A DNA stretch of 64,000 bases from Bacillus sp. OV322. Its GTDB lineage: Bacteria > Bacillota > Bacilli > Bacillales > DSM-1321. Below, in pieces: positions 54,386-61,055 of the stretch. The notes below the pieces were generated by a model, which saw nothing but the letters and a program-made list of their open reading frames with translations, was not told the DNA's origin and did no database searches. The translations under genes and the position numbers were made by a program. How positions within the stretch are numbered: the stretch's first letter is position 1; every line of letters starts with the position of its first letter. The stretch lies in assembly GCF_900112495.1 (NCBI RefSeq), contig NZ_FOMA01000006.1:186001-250000 (forward strand). Reading direction: 5' to 3'.

Positions 54386-55798
54386 ATGAAGGTTGGCATT
54401 GAAATACTTCCGGCAGAATGGATCAGAGAAGTCGTCCATTTAGTGGCGGAAAGGCTAGTAGTAGTAGACCGGACTGGATACATTCGGTATATGGACAGTG
54501 CCTATTGTGAATTTCTCGGAATATGCGAGGAGGATGCAATAGGACGCCATGTCCAGGAAGTTATAGAAAACTCGAGGATGCACATCGTAGCTAAAACGGG
54601 AATTGCGGAATTATCAGCGGTACAGGCGATTAAAGGGAGTGAAATGATTGCCAACCGTTATCCCCTGGTAGTTGATGATGAACTTGTAGGCTCGGTCGGT
54701 ACCGTTATGTTCAGAAATCCACAGGAGTGGCTGGATTACTCAAGGAAGATTCAGCCACTATTGGAAGAGCTGCATTATTACAAAAACAGGCTGGAAAAAG
54801 AACTGCAAAGCAAATATTCGTTCAAGGACCTGATTGGATCAAACCTTCAATTCATTGAAGCGAAAAAACTTGCTGAAAAAGGGTCCTGCAGCAGCTCGTC
54901 CATCTTGATTCTCGGTGAATCTGGCACTGGGAAGGAGCTGTTTGCACACGCCATCCACCAGAACAGTAGCAGATCAAGGTACCCATTCATTCGGATGAAC
55001 TGTGCATCAATTCCAGAGCATCTTTTGGAATCAGAGCTATTCGGATATGAAGAGGGAGCTTTTACAGGTGCAAAAAAAGGCGGCAAAAAAGGGAAGTTCG
55101 AGCAGGGGCATTTAGGAACTGTTTTTCTTGATGAAATCGGCGATATGCCACTGCCAATGCAAAGCAAGCTTTTAAGGGTATTGCAGGAAAAAGAAATCGA
55201 GAGGCTGGGCGGGAATGTTCCGAAAACAGTAGATGTCCGAATTATTGCGGCTACCCACCGCGATCTTGAAAAGATGGTAGAAAACGGTGAATTCAGGAAA
55301 GATCTTTATTACAGGCTGAATGTATTGAAAGTGGAGATCCCTCCTTTAAGGGAGAGGAGGGAGGATATCTGGAAGATTGGAGATATTCTACTGAAAAAAC
55401 TCCAAAAAAATTTTGGCCGGCCAGATATTTCTGTCTCAGCAGAAGTAATTACTTTGCTTGAAAACCACAGCTGGCCAGGAAATATCAGGGAATTGGAAAA
55501 TGTGCTTGAAAGAGCAATCAACATTTTGGATGGGCAGGAAATTCGCCATGAGCATTTGCCATTATATCTTCAGGATCCAGAACTGTACGTAATGGACAGC
55601 GGGCAGTATTCATCAGCCATGCCATTACTCCAGGATGTGTTGCCGCTTAAAGAAACAGTTGCTGCAGCAGAAAAAAAAGCTATCATGCATGCCTTGAAGC
55701 TTGCAGGGGGCAATAAACTCAAAGCCAGCAAACTGCTGAAAATCGGCAAAACCAGTTTGTATGATAAATGCAGGAGTTACGGTATCCTGGAGGATTAA
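54386..55798 (+). CDS. sigma-54-dependent activator with a PAS domain
   Basis: The 470-residue regulator has an N-terminal PAS domain (~18-125), a central AAA+ domain with Walker A GESGTGKE, the sigma-54 loop GAFTGAKK and the R-finger region (FRKDLYYRLN), and a Fis-type HTH (~430-468, GGNKLKASKLLKIGKTSLYDK). The ATG at 54386 follows AAAGGATG. It has its own TATAAT box near 54337 and likely activates the TTGGCA promoter at 51718. It resembles B. subtilis regulators of the YplP type; the effector is unknown. Confidence 0.9.
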   Translation: MKVGIEILPAEWIREVVHLVAERLVVVDRTGYIRYMDSAYCEFLGICEEDAIGRHVQEVIENSRMHIVAKTGIAELSAVQAIKGSEMIANRYPLVVDDELVGSVGTVMFRNPQEWLDYSRKIQPLLEELHYYKNRLEKELQSKYSFKDLIGSNLQFIEAKKLAEKGSCSSSSILILGESGTGKELFAHAIHQNSSRSRYPFIRMNCASIPEHLLESELFGYEEGAFTGAKKGGKKGKFEQGHLGTVFLDEIGDMPLPMQSKLLRVLQEKEIERLGGNVPKTVDVRIIAATHRDLEKMVENGEFRKDLYYRLNVLKVEIPPLRERREDIWKIGDILLKKLQKNFGRPDISVSAEVITLLENHSWPGNIRELENVLERAINILDGQEIRHEHLPLYLQDPELYVMDSGQYSSAMPLLQDVLPLKETVAAAEKKAIMHALKLAGGNKLKASKLLKIGKTSLYDKCRSYGILED

Positions 55799-55799
55799 A

Positions 55800-55832
55800 T
55801 AAAAACGGCTATTCATTTGAATAGCCGTTTTG
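55800..55832. terminator. shared terminator
   Basis: AAAACGGCTATTC-ATTT-GAATAGCCGTTTT serves the activator gene on plus and the SDR gene on minus. Confidence 0.8.
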
Positions 55833-55869
55833 GGTTTGACCAAGCTCTTTTTAAAATTATTTCTTGTGC

Positions 55870-56586
55870 TTAAGGATTTGTAGACCACATACCTGCAGTT
55901 TTTACAAATACACGGGGATTGAGTTTCAACTGTGACACAATGAATTCAGCAAGATCTTCAGGCTGCATGACTTTTTCAGGGTTTCCGTCTGTCAGGTTTG
56001 TTTCGATGGCAAGATCAGTTGCTACTGTGCTTGGAGTAAGGGCACTGACACGTATATTATGTTTCCTGACCTCAAGCATAAGCGACTCAGTCAGTCCTAA
56101 TACAGCAAATTTCGATGCACTATAGGCACTTGTCACTGGTGCTCCTTTTTGGCCGGCAGATGAAGAAATATTTATAATATCTCCTGATTTTTGTTCAATT
56201 AAGCCGGGCAGTATTGCTCTGGTAACGTTGTAAACACCCATTACATTAACTTGAATGATGCGTTCCCATTCTTCAGCTGATAATTCAAGGAATCCGCCGA
56301 ATTTTGCAATTCCGGCATTATTAATCAGGATATCAATGGAGCCGATATCATTTTTGATATGTTCCACAGCGGAAGTAACCGACACAAGATCAGTAACATC
56401 TGCTGCAGCGGCAGAATATTCAACCCCATACTGCTCAAGCTCTGCTGCAGTATTTTCAAGATTGCTCATTGTCGTGCCAATCATGCCGATATTAACACCT
56501 TCTTTTGCAAGGGCAATAGCAGCCGCACGCCCGATTCCCCGTCCTGCTCCAGTGATTAATGCTGTTTTTCCTTTTAATGAAGCCAT
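55870..56586 (-). CDS. SDR-family 3-oxoacyl-ACP reductase-like protein
   Basis: The 238-residue SDR has [31 protein letters not shown] and catalytic [10 protein letters not shown]. Length and pattern match FabG-like YoxD-type proteins. GGAGTG precedes the ATG at 56586. It lies 52 bp after hxlA on the same strand, so both are likely one operon; a FabG function in lipid synthesis is not implied. Confidence 0.85.
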   Translation of the reverse strand: MASLKGKTALITGAGRGIGRAAAIALAKEGVNIGMIGTTMSNLENTAAELEQYGVEYSAAAADVTDLVSVTSAVEHIKNDIGSIDILINNAGIAKFGGFLELSAEEWERIIQVNVMGVYNVTRAILPGLIEQKSGDIINISSSAGQKGAPVTSAYSASKFAVLGLTESLMLEVRKHNIRVSALTPSTVATDLAIETNLTDGNPEKVMQPEDLAEFIVSQLKLNPRVFVKTAGMWSTNP

Positions 56587-56638
56587 ATTGACACTCCTGC
56601 CTTTTTTATATTTGAAGCTGCCTCTGCAGCCATTGTAC

Positions 56639-57271
56639 TTAGGCCTTCTTTACTAATTCCTGCATTTTTGCTGCAGCAGCTTTTTTGTCATCCTGTCCAG
56701 TGATTCCGCCGCCAACAATGACAAGATCAGGCTGTGCATTGAGAACCTCAGGAAGCGTTTCTAATTTAATTCCTCCTGCAACAGCTGTTTTAGCATTCTT
56801 GACAACACGTTTGATAGCCATTAGATCTTTGAAAGAGTTCTGTCCGACTGCCTGAAGGTCGTAGCCTGTATGAACACAAATATAATCTGCACCAAGTTCA
56901 TCAAGCTCTTTCGCACGCGCTTCTATATCTTTTACGGCGATCATATCAACAAGGATTTTTTTTCCTTGTTTTTTTGCTTCTGCCACTGCGCCCTTGATTG
57001 ATTCGTTTTCCGCTGCACCAAGAATTGTGATGATATCAGCTCCTGCTTCAGATGCTTTCATAACCTCATATCCGGCAGCATCCATGATCTTTAAGTCAGC
57101 CAAAACCTTCAATGAAGGAAAAGCTTCTTTAATTTCCTTTACTGCCCTTAATCCTTCGTTGATTACAACAGGCGTACCGATTTCAACGATATCTATATGT
57201 TCTTCTACCTCTTTTATTAATTGTTTTGCTTCCTCAATATTTACTAAGTCTAATGCTAATTGAAGTTCCAT
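56639..57271 (-). CDS. hxlA: 3-hexulose-6-phosphate synthase
   Basis: The 210-residue barrel enzyme begins [15 protein letters not shown] and has [32 protein letters not shown] and [13 protein letters not shown], all typical of HxlA. It joins formaldehyde to ribulose 5-phosphate to give hexulose 6-phosphate. The isomerase gene hxlB, its usual partner, is not in this window; an SDR follows instead. AGAGGAG lies 8 nt before the ATG. Confidence 0.9.
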   Translation of the reverse strand: MELQLALDLVNIEEAKQLIKEVEEHIDIVEIGTPVVINEGLRAVKEIKEAFPSLKVLADLKIMDAAGYEVMKASEAGADIITILGAAENESIKGAVAEAKKQGKKILVDMIAVKDIEARAKELDELGADYICVHTGYDLQAVGQNSFKDLMAIKRVVKNAKTAVAGGIKLETLPEVLNAQPDLVIVGGGITGQDDKKAAAAKMQELVKKA

Positions 57272-57583
57272 TTATAACACTCCTCTAATTTGTTTTGTAA
57301 AATCTTTCTGCGGAATAGATGTAAGTGTAACGCGTGATACTTCTCTTGGGAAGTACGCACTTTTATTTTACATAGTGCTAAAAAGTATACTGTCTGAAGC
57401 AGGGAAGAATTATCAGTAGTATTGTTTGCAGACTGCGGCAAAAATAGCTGTGGAAAGAAAAAATTTATAGTGATAATTTTGGATGCCAAGCCGTTTTGTT
57501 TGACTGCAGTGTTTCTTAGAGGTAAAAATGTGAACATCCCATGCAATAAAACGGGAATATGAGCAGAGGAAGGAAAGATGTAG
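57272..57583. other. divergent control region between hxlA and namA
   Basis: There is no gene. An inverted repeat TACTTC-TCTTGG-GAAGTA (57338-57355) lies about 70 bp before hxlA, next to repeated AAGTACGC-like motifs. It could be an operator for hxlA or namA. Confidence 0.4.
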
Positions 57584-58609
57584 ATGACAACTTTATTAGA
57601 CACATTTAATTTAAAGGATTTACAATTGAAAAACCGGATTGTAATGCCTCCTATGTGCCAGTATTCTGTAACAGAGAAAGACGGAAAACCTAATGATTGG
57701 CATTTCTCCCATTATACTAGCCGTGCAATCGGGGGAGCAGGCCTTATTATCATGGAAATGACAGATGTAGAGCCTGATGGCAGAATTACTGATTTCGATC
57801 TTGGCTTATGGTCTGACGAACAAATACCGGCTTTTAAAAAAATTATTCAATCTTGCCAAAGTTACGGAGCGAAGGTTGGTATCCAGATTGCACATGCAGG
57901 ACGTAAAGCAGAAGATGCCCAGCAGCCAGTTTCTTCTTCCGCGATCCAATTTTCTGACCAGTATAAAGTGCCCCGCGAATTAAGTACAAAAGAAGTAAAA
58001 GAAATGGTGGAAAAGTTCGAAGCTTCTTTCAGCCGTGCTGTTAAAGCAGGAGTGGACGTTATTGAAATCCATGCGGCACATGGTTATTTGATTCAGCAAT
58101 TCCAGTCACCACGGACAAATATAAGAGAAGATATATATGGCCAGGACAGAGGCCTTTTTGGCGAGGAAATCGTTAAAGCTGCACGGCGTGCTATGCCTGA
58201 AAACATGCCGCTCATTATGCGACTATCCGCAATTGAATATGCAGAAGATGGATATGATTTGGAATATAGCATAAAACTCGCTGAACGCTATAAAGAAGCA
58301 GGAGTGGATATCTTCCACGTTTCTTCTGGCGGAGAAAGCACTACTGGGCCAGCATCTGCGGGCCCTGCCTATCAGCTCGACCTGGCTGATGAAATCCGTA
58401 AGCAGCTGCAGGTCCCTGTTATTGCAGTCGGCAGAATGGAAGGCTTTGAAGTCAGCAATGAGGCAATAAAAGAAAACAAAGCAGATCTAGTTGCAGTGGG
58501 AAGGGGAATGCTCCGTAATCCATACTGGGCCAATGAAGCATCATTAGCACTTGGCGGAGATGCGCTGACTCCTAAGCAATATCTTGCAGCCTACAGTATC
58601 AGAGATTAA
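57584..58609 (+). CDS. namA: NADPH dehydrogenase NamA (old yellow enzyme, YqjM-like)
   Basis: The 341-residue flavin enzyme has the redox-sensing Cys26 and Tyr28 in PPMCQYS, the FMN pocket QIAHAGRKA and GRGMLRNP, and EIHAAHGYLIQQFQSP with the His pair that binds substrate. It reduces enones, nitroaromatics and quinones. GAGGAAGGA precedes the ATG. It fits the window's electrophile-detoxification theme. A terminator follows. Confidence 0.93.
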   Translation: MTTLLDTFNLKDLQLKNRIVMPPMCQYSVTEKDGKPNDWHFSHYTSRAIGGAGLIIMEMTDVEPDGRITDFDLGLWSDEQIPAFKKIIQSCQSYGAKVGIQIAHAGRKAEDAQQPVSSSAIQFSDQYKVPRELSTKEVKEMVEKFEASFSRAVKAGVDVIEIHAAHGYLIQQFQSPRTNIREDIYGQDRGLFGEEIVKAARRAMPENMPLIMRLSAIEYAEDGYDLEYSIKLAERYKEAGVDIFHVSSGGESTTGPASAGPAYQLDLADEIRKQLQVPVIAVGRMEGFEVSNEAIKENKADLVAVGRGMLRNPYWANEASLALGGDALTPKQYLAAYSIRD

Positions 58610-58689
58610 TTCTGCCGAAGTCCATTAAAACAGAAAGCTGCAAAAAACAATATGCCTTACAGATTTCTGATTTAAAAAAATAAGAATGT

Positions 58690-58728
58690 ACACCGGGCTG
58701 CCAAAAATGGCGGCCTGGTGTTTTTTTA
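58690..58728 (+). terminator. terminator after namA
   Basis: CACCGGGCTGCC pairs with GGCGGCCTGGTG around a 6-nt loop and is followed by seven T. Confidence 0.8.
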
Positions 58729-58751
58729 TGAATATTTTTTCCTCCCAATAG

Positions 58752-58773
58752 TTTTGCTTGTAGGAAACATTTT
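58752..58773. promoter_or_regulatory. MntR-like operator 1
   Basis: TTTTGC followed by TTGTAGGAAAC fits the MntR box pattern (TTTTGCAT-N-AGGGAAA) recalled from Bacillus mntH. It lies 112 bp before the mntH start. Confidence 0.5.
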
Positions 58774-58820
58774 TAGATTGTAGAATATAAATAAGCAAAG
58801 GCAAAAATTTTTAACTAAAA

Positions 58821-58841
58821 TGTTTCCTCAATGCAAAATTT
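58821..58841. promoter_or_regulatory. MntR-like operator 2
   Basis: TGTTTCCTCAATGCAAAATT, inverted, reads AATTTTGCATTGAGGAAACA, close to the known MntR box. It lies 44 bp before mntH and faces operator 1. Confidence 0.6.
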
Positions 58842-58884
58842 GTTTATAAGAGAAACTTAATTCAGGGGATGGAGTGAATGAAGA

Positions 58885-60225
58885 ATGAACAGTACAGGAA
58901 GGATTGAAGAAAAAGCCTGGAAAAAAGAAAACAGCCGGGCCAGCCTTGAAGAAGTTCATAAAACGATACCCATAAAAAAAACAGGCAGTTTTTTCAGGAA
59001 ATTGCTTGGATTTATCGGACCTGGTTACCTGGTTGCAGTGGGATATATGGATCCCGGGAATTGGGCTACGTCCATTGCAGGAGGATCAGCATATGGATAT
59101 TCCCTGCTTTCAGTCATTTTAATTTCTAATTTAATGGCTATCCTCCTGCAGGCGCTTTCTGCTAAATTGGGGATAGTATCCGGCAGGGATTTGGCACAGG
59201 CGTGCAGGGACCATTTCAGCAAGCCGGTTTCCTTTGTTTTATGGCTTTTATGCGAACTTGCCATAGCTGCCTGTGATCTGGCAGAAGTAATAGGGGCTGC
59301 CATAGCTTTAAATTTGCTGTTTGGTATTCCGCTCGTGTACGGTGTGTGCATTACGGCCTTTGATATCCTGCTGATTCTGCTTCTCCAGAATAAAGGATTC
59401 AGATATATGGAGGCCTTTGTTATATCCCTAATCGTCACTATAGCCGTTTGTTTTGGCATTGAATTATTTTTATCAAAGCCTGATATGGGCGGTGTTTTAA
59501 CAGGCTTTGTGCCAAGTTCGGAAATCGTATCAAACCCGGCTATGCTATATATTGCTCTTGGAATTCTTGGAGCTACTGTTATGCCCCACAATCTGTACCT
59601 ACATTCATCTATTGTCCAGACAAGGAATTTTGATAATACAAAGGAAGGAAAGAGGTCTGCCATCAGGTTTGCAACAATAGATTCCACTATTGCCCTCATG
59701 CTTGCACTATTTGTAAATGCTAGCATCCTCATACTATCAGCTGCGGCCTTTCACAGTACAGGGCATCATGATGTAGCCGAAATACAGGATGCTTATCATT
59801 TATTGGATTCATTGCTTGGAACAGGGATTGCGGCCATATTATTTGGGGTGGCGCTGCTCGCTTCCGGCCAGAATTCCACTTTGACAGGCACACTTGCCGG
59901 CCAGATTGTGATGGAGGGCTTTCTCAATATTAAATTAAAGCCATGGCTGCGCCGTTTAATCACCAGGATGATCGCGATTATCCCGGCCGTCATTGTAACT
60001 TTGATTTCAGGTGAAAAAGGAACAGGGCAGCTTTTAATTTTAAGCCAGGTTATCTTATCACTTCAGCTATCCTTTGCTGTCATTCCTCTTGTTATGTTTA
60101 CCAGTGATAAAAATAAAATGGGCGAGTTCGTCAATAAACCCTGGATCAAATGGCTGGCCTGGTTTACGGCTGCTATAATCGCTATCTTGAATGTTTATCT
60201 GCTTTGGGGAACATTCTTTTTATAA
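58885..60225 (+). CDS. mntH: Nramp-family manganese transporter
   Basis: The 446-residue protein has about 11 helices with the Nramp metal-site motifs [12 protein letters not shown] (helix 1) and [10 protein letters not shown] (helix 6), and [23 protein letters not shown], the conserved transport signature. It imports Mn2+ with protons. Two MntR-like boxes lie upstream. The stop codon TAA (60223-60225) falls inside the 8-bp duplication of a MITE, so the element landed exactly after the gene. Confidence 0.93.
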   Translation: MNSTGRIEEKAWKKENSRASLEEVHKTIPIKKTGSFFRKLLGFIGPGYLVAVGYMDPGNWATSIAGGSAYGYSLLSVILISNLMAILLQALSAKLGIVSGRDLAQACRDHFSKPVSFVLWLLCELAIAACDLAEVIGAAIALNLLFGIPLVYGVCITAFDILLILLLQNKGFRYMEAFVISLIVTIAVCFGIELFLSKPDMGGVLTGFVPSSEIVSNPAMLYIALGILGATVMPHNLYLHSSIVQTRNFDNTKEGKRSAIRFATIDSTIALMLALFVNASILILSAAAFHSTGHHDVAEIQDAYHLLDSLLGTGIAAILFGVALLASGQNSTLTGTLAGQIVMEGFLNIKLKPWLRRLITRMIAIIPAVIVTLISGEKGTGQLLILSQVILSLQLSFAVIPLVMFTSDKNKMGEFVNKPWIKWLAWFTAAIIAILNVYLLWGTFFL

Positions 60226-60458
60226 GGCTGTTTTCGTAAACATTGCTGCTATGGAACAAGTGGTTGATTTCCGCTCCAGGATGCTCGCTTTCCGTGGGGC
60301 GGGCGGTGAGCCTCCTCGGCTTTGCCTGCGGGGTCTCACCTTCCCGCTAATCCCACAGGAGTCTCGCACCTTACACTCCAATCAACCCGGTTTAACAACG
60401 GGATCACTTCACAGAACTTATTAAAAACAACAATCTTTAAGAAAAGAGCCTTTTATAA
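60218..60458. mobile_element. MITE copy 2 with 8-bp target duplication
   Basis: The element is 60226-60450 (225 bp). Its 23-bp terminal repeats match at 19 of 23 positions (GGCTGTTTTCGTAAACATTG left; GGCTCTTTTCTTAAAGATTG right, inverted). It is flanked by TTTTATAA at 60218-60225 and 60451-60458. It is the sister of the element at 42679 and includes the same GC-rich GGTTGATTT...CCAATCAAC core. Confidence 0.88.
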
Positions 60459-60492
60459 AGTGGCGAAAATCCCTATTATTGTGCAGCCTATG

Positions 60493-60694
60493 AAAACAGC
60501 CTATAAAGTCCATCCAGTCTTTATAGGCTGTTTTCGTAAACTTTGCTGCTATGGAACATGGGAGTTGAATTCCGCTCCAGGTTGCCCGCTTTCCGTGGGG
60601 CGGCGCCAAATTTTGCATCTTACTCGCCAATTAATCTTCCTAAACAATGGAATCGCCTCACAGAGCAAAAACAGCAGAATTTAAGAAAAGTGCT
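60493..60694. mobile_element. degraded third MITE copy plus an inverted left-end fragment
   Basis: GGCTGTTTTCGTAAACTTTG starts at 60526 and the element runs to a mutated right end (AAGAAAAGTGCT) at about 60694. Its core is partly lost and no target duplication is found. Just before it, GAAAACAGCC (60493-60502) is a left end in reverse orientation. Together they form a 17-bp perfect inverted repeat (60493-60536) around a 10-nt loop, which could also act as a hairpin. Confidence 0.6.
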
Positions 60695-60698
60695 TAAA

Positions 60699-60747
60699 TA
60701 AAAAAAGCTGTACTTATTCAATATTTTGAATAAGTACAGCTTTTTTT
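60699..60747. terminator. terminator, probably of mntH
   Basis: AAAAAGCTGTACTTATTC pairs with GAATAAGTACAGCTTTTT around an 8-nt loop. It is separated from mntH by the MITEs, which seem to have inserted between gene and terminator. Confidence 0.7.
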
Positions 60748-61055
60748 GTTCACGGTTCTCTCTTTATTAAGTATCCTGTTGTCTCACCATAACCTGCTGT
60801 GCACAATAATGATATGAATTTAATGGCATAATCCTAAAAATATAGGTCAGTCCTCCCGAGACTATATTGATATTTTAAATAGCATCAGAAATTGGAACAA
60901 ACGGCATGTAAGGCCTGTGGCTCAATTCGGCTTCAGCGTCCTGCGGCGGAAACGCGGCCTGATGCATTTTATCACTTAAGGAAGTTTAGCTGATTCAGCG
61001 GAAGGGTAATTAAAAGTGACTAAAAGTTATAGTGTAATAGAAAGGGGAGGTTAAT
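60748..61055. other. intergenic region before the formate dehydrogenase gene
   Basis: There is no gene. A GC-rich stretch at 60904-60966 can fold: GCAT-GGCC near 60905-60915 pairs with GGCC-ATGC near 60955-60966, around a GCGT/ACGC hairpin. Nothing else is recognised. Confidence 0.35.

Noticed and set aside
59025-59732. 235-codon open frame on the minus strand
   Set aside because: It is antisense to mntH, whose Nramp motifs are intact; no start signal is present.
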